A stretch of 64,000 bases of DNA from Burkholderia cenocepacia. Its GTDB lineage: Bacteria; Pseudomonadota; Gammaproteobacteria; Burkholderiales; Burkholderiaceae. Both the position numbers and the translations under genes were made by a program. Shown here one piece after another: positions 23,459-33,401 of this stretch; within the stretch, counting starts at the first letter, position 1, and every line of letters starts with the position of its first letter. The DNA is taken from positions 1,364,001 to 1,428,000 of the forward strand of contig NZ_CP060039.1 of NCBI RefSeq assembly GCF_014211915.1, in the 5' to 3' direction. The notes under the pieces were generated by a model. That model saw only the letters and a list, made by a program, of their open reading frames with translations. It made no database searches and had not been told where the DNA came from.

Positions 23459-26131
23459 ATGGGACAGAATTTTAAATTGACGGGTGTGGCGCTGTCGGTC
23501 GCGACGGTGTTCGGGGTGCTGGCTTCGGGTTCCGCGATGGCGGGGGCGCTCGACTCGCTCCCGATCCCGCAGGTGATCGTCAATCCGCCGACGAACAGCG
23601 TGTCGGTCGGGCTGGCCGCGACGGGCACGTCGCCGCTGGGCTCGGTCACCGTGACGGCGGGCGGGGCGGGCGCGATCCAGACATCGCTCGGCGAGCCGGG
23701 GCAAGTGCTGTCGGGCACCGTGGGGGCGGTGACCGGCGCACTCGGCGGTGGTGGCGGCACGGTGCAGCCGCTCGGGGCGGTGCAGGGTGTGGTGAACCAG
23801 GTGACGGGTGCGCTCGGTGGGGGCAACCCGGCTGGTGCGTTGACGGGGGCGCTGAACACGGCGACGGGGACGCTGAGCAATGCGCTCGGCACGGCAACGG
23901 GCGCACTGGGCGGGATTGGCGGTGGTGCGAATCCGCTGGCGCCGGTGCAAGGTGTGGTGAATCAGGTAACGGGTGCGCTCGGTGGTGGCAACCCGGCCGG
24001 TGCACTGTCCGGCGCGCTGAACACGGCAACCGGTACGCTGAACAATGCGCTCGGTACGGCAACCGGCGCACTGGGCGGCATCGGTGGCGGCGCGAACCCG
24101 TTGGCACCGGTTCAGGGTGTGGTGAATCAGGTAACGGGTGCGCTGAGTGGCGGCAACCCGGCCGGCGCATTGACCGGTGCGCTGAATACGGCGACGGGGA
24201 CGCTGAGCAACGCGCTCGGCACGGCAACGGGCGCACTGGGCAATCTCGGCGGAGGTTCGAATCCGCTCGCAGCGGTTCAGGGTGTCGTGAACGGGCTCAC
24301 GGGGACGATCGGCGGTGGCGATCCGGCCGGCGCGCTGACCGGCGTCGTTGGTACGGTCACGGGGGCGCTGGGCAACCTCGGCAGCGGCTCGAACCCGCTC
24401 GCGCCGGTGCAAGGCGTAGTGAATGGCGTTACGGGCGCACTGGGCGGTGTTGGCGGCGGTAATCCGACCGGCGCACTGACCGGCGCCCTCGGCACGGTGA
24501 CGGGCGCATTGGGCGGTGTTGGCGGCGGTAACCCGGCCGGCGCATTGACCGGCGCCCTCGGTACGGTGACCGGCGCACTGGGCGGCGTTGGCGGCAACAA
24601 CCCGGCTGGCGCCTTGACTGGCGCGCTCGGCACGGTGACGGGCGCATTGGGCGGCATCGGCGGTGGCAACCCCGCTGGCGCATTGACCGGCGCCCTCGGC
24701 ACGGTGACAGGCGCACTGGGCGGCGTTGGCGGCAACAACCCGGCTGGCGCCTTGACTGGAGCACTCGGTACTGTGACGGGCGCATTGGGCGGCATCGGCG
24801 GTGGCAACCCCGCTGGCGCACTGACCGGCGCCCTCGGCACCGTAACCGGCGCCCTCGGCACCGTAACCGGCGCCCTGGGCAACCTCGGCGGCGGCGCGAA
24901 CCCGATCACCCCGATCCAGAACATCGTGAACCAGGTCACGGGCACGCTCGGCAGCGGCAACCCGACCGGCGCACTGAGCAACGCGGTCAACACGATCACC
25001 GGCACGCTGGGCAACGTCGGCGGTGCAGGCAGCCCGCTCGCGCCGGTGCAAGGCGTCGTCACGCAACTCGCCGGCACGCTCGGCAACGGCGATCCTGCGG
25101 GTGCGCTGACGAACGCACTGAACTCGGTGACGGGCGCGCTCAGCGGCGCGAACCCGCTGGCGCCGGTGCAGGGCGTCGTGAACCAGGTCGTCGGCACGCT
25201 GTCGGGTGCAGGCGGCGGCAGCCCGATCACGCCGATCACGAACCTCGTCAACGGTTTGCAGAACGCACTGCCGGGCGGTAATCCGGCCGGCGCGCTGACC
25301 GGCGCACTCGGTTCGGTGACGGGCGCGCTCGGCAACCTCGGCGGCACGAACCCGCTAGCGCCGGTGCAAGGCGTCGTGAACCAGGTCGTCGGCACGCTCG
25401 GCGGCGGCAACCCGGCCGGCACGCTGAGCAACGTGGTCGGGACGGCCACGGGCGCCCTCGGCAACGCGGTCGGCTCGGTGGCCGGTGCACTGGGCGCACT
25501 GGGCGGCACGAGCCCGCTGGCGCCGGTGCAGGGCGTCGTGAACCAGGTCGTCGGTACGCTCGGCAGCGGCAATCCGGCCGGTGCACTGACGGGCGCGCTG
25601 AACTCGGTGACGGGTGCCCTCGGCAACCTCGGCGGCTCCAATCCGCTGGCGCCGGTGCAAGGCGTCGTCAACCAGGTGGTCGGCACGCTGTCCGGTGCGG
25701 CCGGCAATAACCCGATCGCCCCGATCACGAACCTCGTGAGCGGCCTGACGGGCGGCGGCAACCCGGCCGGCGCACTGACCGGTGCGCTCGGTTCGGTGAC
25801 GGGCGCACTCGCGTCCGGTCCGGCGGCGCTCGGCCAAGCGGCCGGCGCGCTGTCGGGGGCGGCCGGTTCGACGGCAGCGGCGGGCGGCAGCCTGCTCGGC
25901 GCGGGCGCGAATGCGGCCGGCGGTACGGCCGGCGCGGTCGGTTCGCTGCTGACGACGGGAGCCAACTCGACGGCGAGGGTCGTCAATGCGGCCGGCACGT
26001 CGGTGGGCACGGTGCTCGGTTCCGCGCCGGGCCTGTCGGTGACGCCGCATTCGGGCAACGGCTCGGCGAACAACCCGCTCGCACCGGTGACGACACTGCT
26101 CCAGTCGCTGACCGGCGCATTGCCGAGGTAA
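23459..26131 (+). CDS. Secreted Gly/Ala/Asn-rich repeat protein
   Basis: An 890-aa exported protein of unknown function. A signal peptide ends in SGSAMA-GA (about residue 31), and a unique stretch runs to about residue 100. The rest is built of related repeats: three 55-residue units (NPAGALTGALNTATGTL..., from 23825), six 23-residue units GALGGxGGxNPxGALTGALGTVT (24434-24847), and looser NPLAPVQGVVNQVVGTL blocks. The end reads APVTTLLQSLTGALPR. There is no true Gly-X-Y run, although databases often call such proteins collagen-like. The hydrophobic, Gly-rich repeats suggest a surface or matrix protein. Its sigma-54 promoter implies conditional expression. Confidence 0.8.
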   Translation: MGQNFKLTGVALSVATVFGVLASGSAMAGALDSLPIPQVIVNPPTNSVSVGLAATGTSPLGSVTVTAGGAGAIQTSLGEPGQVLSGTVGAVTGALGGGGGTVQPLGAVQGVVNQVTGALGGGNPAGALTGALNTATGTLSNALGTATGALGGIGGGANPLAPVQGVVNQVTGALGGGNPAGALSGALNTATGTLNNALGTATGALGGIGGGANPLAPVQGVVNQVTGALSGGNPAGALTGALNTATGTLSNALGTATGALGNLGGGSNPLAAVQGVVNGLTGTIGGGDPAGALTGVVGTVTGALGNLGSGSNPLAPVQGVVNGVTGALGGVGGGNPTGALTGALGTVTGALGGVGGGNPAGALTGALGTVTGALGGVGGNNPAGALTGALGTVTGALGGIGGGNPAGALTGALGTVTGALGGVGGNNPAGALTGALGTVTGALGGIGGGNPAGALTGALGTVTGALGTVTGALGNLGGGANPITPIQNIVNQVTGTLGSGNPTGALSNAVNTITGTLGNVGGAGSPLAPVQGVVTQLAGTLGNGDPAGALTNALNSVTGALSGANPLAPVQGVVNQVVGTLSGAGGGSPITPITNLVNGLQNALPGGNPAGALTGALGSVTGALGNLGGTNPLAPVQGVVNQVVGTLGGGNPAGTLSNVVGTATGALGNAVGSVAGALGALGGTSPLAPVQGVVNQVVGTLGSGNPAGALTGALNSVTGALGNLGGSNPLAPVQGVVNQVVGTLSGAAGNNPIAPITNLVSGLTGGGNPAGALTGALGSVTGALASGPAALGQAAGALSGAAGSTAAAGGSLLGAGANAAGGTAGAVGSLLTTGANSTARVVNAAGTSVGTVLGSAPGLSVTPHSGNGSANNPLAPVTTLLQSLTGALPR
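23825..24319 (+). repeat. Three 165-bp coding repeats
   Basis: Units begin at 23825, 23990 and 24155, each encoding 55 residues starting NPAGAL. They differ by scattered, mainly silent bases. Confidence 0.85.
24434..24847 (+). repeat. Six 69-bp coding tandem repeats
   Basis: Six 23-residue units. Units 3-4 and 5-6 form a 138-bp pair (Val-Asn version then Ile-Gly version), pointing to a recent duplication. A 21-bp GALGTVT piece is doubled right after. Copy number is likely to vary among strains. Confidence 0.85.
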
Positions 26132-26213
26132 CCGGCCGAACCCGCACGACGGCGCCGCATCGGCCGTCGTGCGAGACCCTCGCGCGATGCGGCCCCTGCA
26201 ATAGGGGTCGCGC

Positions 26214-26245
26214 AACGCGGCATGACAGCGATGTCATGCCGCGTT
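26214..26245. terminator. Hairpin downstream of repeat protein gene
   Basis: A perfect 14-bp stem, AACGCGGCATGACA / TGTCATGCCGCGTT, with loop GCGA, followed by GTCATTT. The weak T run leaves its use as a terminator uncertain. Confidence 0.5.
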
Positions 26246-26311
26246 GTCATTTCAGGCTTCCGCTCGCTTTCGTCGCATGAATGATCGCCGCCGCGCGTCG
26301 CGGCGTGGCAT

Positions 26312-26339
26312 GGAATAACCGGCCGTCCCTGTCCGTTTA
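26312..26339 (+). promoter_or_regulatory. Candidate ECF-type promoter
   Basis: GGAATA, 16 bp, CGTTTA. The GGAA-type -35 box and CGTT-type -10 box match the general pattern of ECF sigma promoters, and the operon encodes an ECF sigma factor, so autoregulation is plausible. Confidence 0.4.
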
Positions 26340-26412
26340 CATACCGAGTTCCGGCACCGCCGGCCGGCGGGATAATAATCGCGACGCAACCGATCGTCCC
26401 GTCCGGCGGCAC

Positions 26413-26426
26413 CGTGTCGCGACACG
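26413..26426. promoter_or_regulatory. 14-bp palindrome in the operon leader
   Basis: CGTGTCGCGACACG is a perfect palindrome just upstream of the AAGGAG ribosome site of the first gene. It could be an operator or leader hairpin. Confidence 0.35.
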
Positions 26427-26444
26427 ACGTCAAGGAGAACGGGA

Positions 26445-26804
26445 ATGAAACGGATGCTCTTCGCCGCCGCGCTGACGGCGGCGATCGTGCGGCCGGCGGC
26501 CGCGGAACCGCCACAGGTCGGCGACGGGAAACTCGTCGACGAAGCGCACATGACGCTGTACGTGTTCGATCGCGATGCGCCGGGCAAGAGCATGTGCGAC
26601 GGCACGTGCGCGGCCAACTGGCCGCCCGCGCTCGCCGACGCGTACGACAAGGCGTCGGGCGCGCTGAGCCTCGTCGCCCGCGACGACGGCAAAAAGCAGT
26701 GGGCATACCGCGGCCGCCCGCTGTATCGCTGGAAGATGGACCACAAGGCCGGCGACGCGGGCGGCGACGGAATCGGCGGCATGTGGCACGTCGCACGGCC
26801 ATGA
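26445..26804 (+). CDS. COG4315-type secreted protein
   Basis: A 119-aa exported protein. A signal peptide ends in RPAAA-EP (about residue 20). The rest matches the small COG4315 secreted-repeat family: LVDEAHMTLYVFDRDAPGKSMCDGTCAANWPP, then a second copy of the motif, WAYRGRPLYRWKMDHKAGD, and a final GGMWHVARP. The two cysteines in SMCDGTCAA are conserved in the family. Function is unknown; related genes often accompany ECF sigma factors. AAGGAG precedes the ATG. First gene of the operon. Confidence 0.85.
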   Translation: MKRMLFAAALTAAIVRPAAAEPPQVGDGKLVDEAHMTLYVFDRDAPGKSMCDGTCAANWPPALADAYDKASGALSLVARDDGKKQWAYRGRPLYRWKMDHKAGDAGGDGIGGMWHVARP

Positions 26805-26831
26805 CCGCGCGGCGACGCGCGAGGCATCCCG

Positions 26832-27347
26832 ATGAGCTATGAGTCGGACCTGCTGGTGTGGCTTCCGCATCTCACGCGCTATGCGCGTGCGCTGACGGGC
26901 GAGCGCGCGTGGGCCGACGATCTCGTGCAGGACACGCTCGAGCGTGCGCTGAACCGGCCGCCGCGCGACGGCGGCAACCTGCGCGCGTGGTTGCTGACGC
27001 TGTTGCTGCACCGCTTCATCGATCAGTTGCGCGCGCGGCACGAGATCGCGGTCGACGACGCGACGGCGCCGTGGCAGACGATGGCCGCGCCGGTCGGCGA
27101 GGTCGGCGGCCTGGAGTTGCGCGACGTGCAGCGCGCGCTGTACCGGCTGCCGGTCGAGCAGCGCGAGGTGCTGCTGCTGGTCGCGCTCGAGGAGTTGAGC
27201 TATCGCGATGCCGCGCAAGTGCTCGGCGTGCCGGTCGGCACGGTGATGTCGCGGCTCGCGCGGGCGCGCGCGCAGATGCGCGCGTTGCTGTCGGACGCGC
27301 CGTTGTCGCACGGCACGGCCACGTTACGGGTGATCGGGAAGCCATGA
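26832..27347 (+). CDS. ECF-family RNA polymerase sigma factor
   Basis: A 171-aa extracytoplasmic-function sigma factor. Region 2 is HLTRYARALTGERAWADDLVQDTLERAL (about residues 13-40), and region 4 is LPVEQREVLLLVALEELSYRDAAQVLGVPVGTVMSRLARARAQM (about 107-150). The stop overlaps the start of the next gene (ATGA at 27344), the usual translational coupling to its anti-sigma factor. It probably directs transcription of its own operon. Confidence 0.93.
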   Translation: MSYESDLLVWLPHLTRYARALTGERAWADDLVQDTLERALNRPPRDGGNLRAWLLTLLLHRFIDQLRARHEIAVDDATAPWQTMAAPVGEVGGLELRDVQRALYRLPVEQREVLLLVALEELSYRDAAQVLGVPVGTVMSRLARARAQMRALLSDAPLSHGTATLRVIGKP

Positions 27348-28126
27348 TGGACGATCCGCGCAAGCCTTCGAACCAGCAGGACGACGATGCGTCGGCGCAA
27401 CTGCTGTCCGCATTGCTGGACGGCGAACTGTCCGGGCACGAGCGGCGCGAGGTGCTTGAGCGCCTGCAGTCCGATCCGCAGGAAGCTGAACGATTCGCGC
27501 ACTACCGTGCGCAGCGCGATGCGCTGAAGGCGCTGTTCCCGCTGCCGGCCGCCGCGCCCGCGTTGTTCGTGCAGCGCCGCGCGCCGCGCTGGCGCGCCGT
27601 CGCCCACGCGTTCGCGGGGCTGGCGGCCGGGCTGCTGATCGGTGTCGTGCTGCATGCGGGCTGGCTGGCGTTCGGTCGCGAACCGGCGTTCGCCGCGCGC
27701 GCGGATGTCGCGTACGCCGTGTACGCCGCCGACCGCGAGCATCCGGTGGAAGTCGGTGCGGCCGATCCCAAGCGTCTCGCCGCGTGGCTGTCGGCGCGCA
27801 TCGGCCGGCCGGTACGCGCGCCGTCGTTCGGCGAATACGGTTACGCGCTGCTGGGCGGTCGATTGCTGCCCGGCGACGCGGGGCCGGCCGCGCAGCTCAT
27901 GTACCAGCGCGCGGACGGCGCGCGCGTGACGCTGTACATGACCGCATACGATGCGCATCGCCTCGCGCCGCGGGCGATGTCGGCCGACGGTCGATACACG
28001 TATTTCTGGTCGGATCGCGGCATGGGTTATGCGCTGTCCGGCCGTGGCGACGAACGGCGTCTGCGCGAACTCGCGATCGACGCATGCGGCGCGCTGGGCG
28101 GGCCGACCGACGCGTGGAAGGGATGA
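27344..28126 (+). CDS. Membrane anti-sigma factor
   Basis: A 260-aa single-pass inner-membrane protein. The cytoplasmic N-terminus, SAQLLSALLDGELSGHERREVLERL, is an anti-sigma-type helical domain without the zinc HxxxCxxC motif. One membrane helix, AFAGLAAGLLIGVVLHAGWLAF, lies at about residues 83-104. The periplasmic part includes a block like that of RskA/RsgI-type sensors (AAWLSARIGRPVRAPSFGEYGYALLGG). It would hold the sigma factor until an envelope signal releases it; the signal is unknown. Start at 27344 overlaps the sigma stop; 27347 is an alternative ATG. Confidence 0.85.
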   Translation: MMDDPRKPSNQQDDDASAQLLSALLDGELSGHERREVLERLQSDPQEAERFAHYRAQRDALKALFPLPAAAPALFVQRRAPRWRAVAHAFAGLAAGLLIGVVLHAGWLAFGREPAFAARADVAYAVYAADREHPVEVGAADPKRLAAWLSARIGRPVRAPSFGEYGYALLGGRLLPGDAGPAAQLMYQRADGARVTLYMTAYDAHRLAPRAMSADGRYTYFWSDRGMGYALSGRGDERRLRELAIDACGALGGPTDAWKG

Positions 28127-28152
28127 CGTGCGGTGCCCGCAGGGAGCAGGCG

Positions 28153-28575
28153 ATGAAGACGGCGATGATGAAGGGACTCGTGCTGGCGGCGTTCGTCGTG
28201 GGCACGATGCTTGCGCAAGCGCAGGGCGATGCACTCGTGCGCGTGCCGGTCGATGCCGATGGCGTGCAGCGCGTGACGATCGTCGGCGGCAGCTATTTCT
28301 TCCGGCCGAACCACGTGATCGTCCGCGCGCATGTGCCGGTCGAGCTGACCGTATCGGCCGAGCCCGGCGTGGTGCCGCACAGCTTCGAGATCGACGCGCC
28401 GCCGCAGGCGGGCATCGCGGTGCATACCGAGCTCGGCACCACGCCGAGAACGTTTCGTTTCACGCCGCAGCAGCCGGGCCGGTTCGCCTACTATTGCACG
28501 CACCGGCTGCTGTTTTTCCGCAGCCATCGCGAGCGCGGGATGGAAGGCGTACTCGATGTCGAGGCGGCGCCGTGA
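28153..28575 (+). CDS. Cupredoxin-like exported protein
   Basis: A 140-aa periplasmic protein with a signal peptide (LVLAAFVVGTMLAQA-QG). The mature part has a plastocyanin-like fold with copper ligands in the expected order: His in VVPHSFEID, then Cys, His and a Met in FAYYCTHRLLFFRSHRERGMEG. The RRHRERGM-type loop between Cys and Met is longer than in plastocyanin and recalls the type-1 and CuA-like cupredoxins of unknown role. It may bind copper or pass electrons in envelope stress. The stop overlaps the next gene's GTG. Confidence 0.8.
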   Translation: MKTAMMKGLVLAAFVVGTMLAQAQGDALVRVPVDADGVQRVTIVGGSYFFRPNHVIVRAHVPVELTVSAEPGVVPHSFEIDAPPQAGIAVHTELGTTPRTFRFTPQQPGRFAYYCTHRLLFFRSHRERGMEGVLDVEAAP

Positions 28576-29204
28576 TCGCCGCGTTGCTGGCCGCGAGCCT
28601 GATAGGAGCGAGCATGACAGCCGATCCCGTGACCGTCGCGCAGTCGCATTTCGACCACGTCCGCTCGTACCGCGCGACGATTCGTTCGTCGGCGCGCGAC
28701 GGCGAGCGCACCGAAATCCGCTACGCGTACCTGAAGCCGGGCTTCGTCCGGATGGATTTCGTGTCGCCGCATCGCGGCGCGGTGCTCGCGTACGATCCCG
28801 GCGACGGCAAGGTGCGGCTGCGCCCGTTCGGTACGCATGCGCCGCCCGCGCTGACGCTGTCGCCGTCCAATCCGCTCGTGCGCGACCGCACCGGCCACCG
28901 GGTCGACCGCTCGGACGTCGGCGAACTGCTGCGCAACGTGCATGCGCTGCAGCAGGGCGGCGCGACGGTGACCGAAGGCGAGGAGGCCGTCGGCGGCCGG
29001 ACCGCGCTGCGCGTGCTGGTCACGGGCGCGCCCGCGCACGCGGTCGACGGCGTGCATCGCTACCGGCTGTGGCTCGACGCCGCGGACGGTTTTCCGCTGA
29101 AGGTCATCAGCTACGCGAACGATGACGACACGCCGCTCGAAACCGTGACGCTCGATGACGTGGAGATCGACGTCGCGTTTCCCGAGCGTTTCTTCGCGCC
29201 CTGA
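28572..29204 (+). CDS. DUF1571-like LolA-fold exported protein
   Basis: A 210-aa protein. Core: VAQSHFDHVRSYRATIRSSARDG, YLKPGFVRMDFVSPHRGAVLAYDP, RLWLDAADGFPLKVISYAN, the pattern of DUF1571/LolA-like lipid- or lipoprotein-binding proteins. The GTG at 28572 overlaps the previous stop (GTGA) and supplies a signal-like start, MIAALLAASLIGAS. An ATG at 28614 with AGGAG ahead is the alternative and would remove that signal. I prefer 28572 because family members are exported. Confidence 0.75.
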   Translation: MIAALLAASLIGASMTADPVTVAQSHFDHVRSYRATIRSSARDGERTEIRYAYLKPGFVRMDFVSPHRGAVLAYDPGDGKVRLRPFGTHAPPALTLSPSNPLVRDRTGHRVDRSDVGELLRNVHALQQGGATVTEGEEAVGGRTALRVLVTGAPAHAVDGVHRYRLWLDAADGFPLKVISYANDDDTPLETVTLDDVEIDVAFPERFFAP

Positions 29205-29248
29205 CGGCGCGCCGATCCGCGTTCCAGAACGCGCATGCCGGAGGCTGC

Positions 29249-29761
29249 ATGGCGGAATACCGGTTTTCGACGACCTGGCGGGTAGATGCGCCGCTCGCGG
29301 CGGTCTGGGATGCGATCTATCAGGTCGACCGCTGGCCCGACTGGTGGAAGGGCGCGGTGCGCACCGTCGAGCTCGAGCCGGGCGACGCGCGCGGCGTCGG
29401 CGCCTTGCACCGGTATACATGGAAGGGCGCGCTGCCCTACCGGCTGACCTTCGACATGCGCGTGCGGCGCGTCGAGCGGCCGCATGTGCTCGAAGGCCAT
29501 GCGAGCGGCGCGATCGAGGGCGACGGACGCTGGTCGTTCGCCGCCGCCGGCGCGCGCACCGTCGTGCGCTACGACTGGCACATCCGCACGCATGGCTGGA
29601 TGAACTGGCTGGAGCCGCTGGCACGGCCGCTGTTCCGATGGAATCACGACGTCGTGATGCGCGAGGGCGCGAAGGGGCTCGCGCGGCGGCTGGCCACGAC
29701 CGTCGAGACGGAGGGCCGGACCTTCCGGCCGCTGCCGGACGCGGACTGCGCCGACGCGTGA
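29249..29761 (+). CDS. SRPBCC-family (polyketide cyclase-like) protein
   Basis: A 170-aa START/Bet v1-fold protein: YRFSTTWRVDAPLAAVWDAIYQVDRWPDWWKGAVRTVEL at the N-terminus, then the FDMRVRRVERPHVLEGHASG strand region and a C-terminal long helix. Such domains bind hydrophobic ligands; the ligand is unknown. It is 44 bp from the DUF1571 gene and ends the six-gene run. Confidence 0.8.
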   Translation: MAEYRFSTTWRVDAPLAAVWDAIYQVDRWPDWWKGAVRTVELEPGDARGVGALHRYTWKGALPYRLTFDMRVRRVERPHVLEGHASGAIEGDGRWSFAAAGARTVVRYDWHIRTHGWMNWLEPLARPLFRWNHDVVMREGAKGLARRLATTVETEGRTFRPLPDADCADA

Positions 29762-30024
29762 AAGCGGCCCGGCGACGCCGGCGAACGAGCACGTCGCGGC
29801 AGACGAAATCGGCGTCCGCACGGTTTTTTCGATGCGATGTCATCGGTCTCAGGAACTCCGGGCTTACCCGGTGTCCAAACGGGGCTGGATGAGCGGCGCG
29901 GGCCGCGCGGGCCCGTCTGCGGGGGTGGTTGTGCTCGGCAATATATTGTTTTAAAAGGGTTTTTTGCTGTTTTCGTGGTTTTTCCCGCCGCGTCGCCGCC
30001 TCGAAAATTCCTCTGGTTCCCCTT

Positions 30025-30054
30025 CTTGAATTTGTCAAAACCCGTCCATATAAT
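30025..30054 (+). promoter_or_regulatory. groE promoter (sigma-70, possible sigma-32 overlap)
   Basis: TTGAAT (30026-30031), 17 bp, TATAAT (30049-30054). The same bases also read CTTGAA (30025-30030), 13 bp, GTCCATAT, close to the sigma-32 pattern CTTGAA...CCCCATNT. Confidence 0.8.
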
Positions 30055-30080
30055 TAGCACTCGCTGCACGAGAGTGCTAA
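30054..30080. promoter_or_regulatory. CIRCE operator (HrcA site)
   Basis: TTAGCACTC, 9 bp, GAGTGCTAA: a perfect CIRCE inverted repeat placed at the start of transcription, so HrcA represses groESL. Confidence 0.97.
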
Positions 30081-30153
30081 CAATTCTCTGCCGGGCGATA
30101 AGCCGGGCAGATTCCCTAAGCGTTCTTCAATCTCAGTCAAGAGAGGAGTGAAT

Positions 30154-30447
30154 ATGAACCTTCGTCCTTTGCACGATCGCGTGATCGTCAAGCGCCTGGA
30201 TCAGGAAACCAAGACCGCCTCGGGCATCGTGATCCCCGACGCCGCTGCTGAAAAGCCGGATCAGGGCGAAGTCCTGGCGATCGGCCCGGGCAAGCGCGAC
30301 GACAAGGGCGCCCCGATCGCGCTCGACGTGAAGGTCGGCGATCGTGTCCTGTTCGGCAAGTACGCAGGTCAGACCGTGAAGGTCGACGGCCAGGAACTGC
30401 TGGTCATGCGCGAAGAAGACATCATGGCCGTGGTCAACGCCAAGTAA
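30154..30447 (+). CDS. groES: Co-chaperonin GroES
   Basis: A 97-aa heptameric lid of the GroEL chaperonin. It begins [18 protein letters not shown], carries the mobile loop [23 protein letters not shown] (about residues 15-38), and ends [28 protein letters not shown] six bases upstream is in frame, but the ATG at 30154 gives the standard 97-residue length. GAGAGGAG is the ribosome site. groEL follows after 46 bp. Confidence 0.98.
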   Translation: MNLRPLHDRVIVKRLDQETKTASGIVIPDAAAEKPDQGEVLAIGPGKRDDKGAPIALDVKVGDRVLFGKYAGQTVKVDGQELLVMREEDIMAVVNAK

Positions 30448-30490
30448 GCGTCCTCCGACGGTACATATTCCCAAGAATTCAAGGAGTTAG

Positions 30491-32134
<1,644 letters not shown>

Positions 32135-32189
32135 TCGACTTCGGTCGATGGTGTCCGGAGCGCGCAGCGATGTGCGTTCCAGCCAAAAG

Positions 32190-32219
32190 AAAAGACCCGC
32201 AGCGATGCGGGTCTTTTTT
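32190..32219 (+). terminator. Terminator after groEL
   Basis: Stem AAAAGACCCGC / GCGGGTCTTTT with loop AGCGAT, then more T. Confidence 0.93.
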
Positions 32220-32279
32220 ATTTGCACGTGAAATTCGGCATGCCGTTCGCGGCGGCGGGACCTGCCCGCCGCGCGCAGC

Positions 32280-33146
32280 TCAATGCCTGTGCGACGTCCT
32301 CGGCACCGGGTCGGCCTTCACGGCCGGCGGCGTGTCGGACTCGTCGTTGCTGCGCGCCCAGAAGAACCGGTCGGGCAGGTACGCGCCCATGCCGGGCCGG
32401 AACGCGTCGCGCACGGCCTGATACAGGTATTCCTGCGCCTCGCGCACGGCTTCGGGCGGCTCCTGGCCGTTCGCGAGCAGCGCCGCGATGGCCGCGCCCA
32501 GCGTATCGGTGATGCCCATCAGCCGGTGCGGCGAGCGATCCCACATGTCTTCGCGAAGCTGGCCTTCCTCGCCGTACAGCGTATTGACGAGCCGGTGCGA
32601 ACCGGTTTCCGACGACAGGATGTATTCGCAGCCCTGCGACAGCAGGTGCGACACGGCCGCGTCGAGATTCGGCGCCTCGGCATCGCCGTCCGGCTGCGCG
32701 AGCGCGATCAGCGTCGCGTGGTCGGCGACCAGCAACGTGGTTTGCGGCGCCAGCAGGTCGGCGATCGATTCGCGCAGGTCGTCGGCGGCGAGGACGTGTT
32801 CGTCGTCGAGCGTGAAGTCCGGCGCGAGCACGAGCGGCACGCCGTCGTAGTCGGCGACGACTTCGGCGATCGCGCTGACGACTTCCGCGCGCGTCGCCGC
32901 GCCGATCTTGAACGCGGCAACCGGCATGTCTTCGAGCAGCATGCGCGCCTGCGCGGCGACGACGTCGGGATCGAGGCCGGTGACTTCATCACAGGCGGCC
33001 GAGTCGCGCACGGTATAGCCGGTCAGGACGGACACGCCGTGACAGCCCATGCTCGCCAGGGTCATCAGATCGGCTTGGAGGCCGGAGCCGCCGGTGGGAT
33101 CGGACAGGCCGAAGGTGAGGACGATCGGAGGGGCGTTGCTGGACAT
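32280..33146 (-). CDS. thiD: Hydroxymethylpyrimidine kinase / phosphomethylpyrimidine kinase
   Basis: A 288-aa PfkB-fold kinase of thiamine synthesis, phosphorylating HMP to HMP-PP. It begins MSSNAPPIVLTFGLSDPTGGSGLQADL, the HMP-binding region, with CHGVSVLTGYTVRDS next. The phosphate loop is near GITDTLGAAIAALLA (about residues 215-229); here LGAAIAA replaces the commoner GAGDTF-type spelling, still within this family. Start at 33146 is the family start. Divergent from the rubredoxin gene. Confidence 0.85.
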   Translation of the reverse strand: MSSNAPPIVLTFGLSDPTGGSGLQADLMTLASMGCHGVSVLTGYTVRDSAACDEVTGLDPDVVAAQARMLLEDMPVAAFKIGAATRAEVVSAIAEVVADYDGVPLVLAPDFTLDDEHVLAADDLRESIADLLAPQTTLLVADHATLIALAQPDGDAEAPNLDAAVSHLLSQGCEYILSSETGSHRLVNTLYGEEGQLREDMWDRSPHRLMGITDTLGAAIAALLANGQEPPEAVREAQEYLYQAVRDAFRPGMGAYLPDRFFWARSNDESDTPPAVKADPVPRTSHRH

Positions 33147-33401
33147 GTAAAAATGGGGCAAGAGAAAAACGGACGAGCGACGGACATGCGGACGGCGAGG
33201 CGAATGGGCGGGTTCGGCCCTGTGTTGCCCGGCAGGCCGCACTTTTCAACCATTATGCGGTGGAATCCGGCCGGTACGACGGATTTTTTAGCGCAGCGCA
33301 ACGTAGGCGCCGTCCTCCAGCGCGATTGCTAGGCAGTCCGGCCCCGACACGGTACCATCATGGCTCCCGAATTTACCGACTTTTCCCCGACGCGGCTTAA
33401 G

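Larger units (their letters stand above)
26132..26444. other. Intergenic region before the ECF operon
   Basis: A 313-bp gap. It holds the hairpin at 26214-26245, a candidate ECF promoter (26312-26339) and a palindrome (26413-26426). No gene seen. Confidence 0.5.
29762..30153. promoter_or_regulatory. groES upstream region
   Basis: A 392-bp gap. Its right part holds the groE promoter and CIRCE; the part around 29935-30000 is T-rich. No gene seen. Confidence 0.6.

Noticed and set aside
23825..24847. Repeats considered as a CRISPR array
   Set aside because: Repeats are contiguous, in frame and coding, without unique spacers.
24277..26802. 841-codon antisense frame over the repeat gene
   Set aside because: Mirror of the repeats; Pro/Ser/Thr string with no signal or domain.
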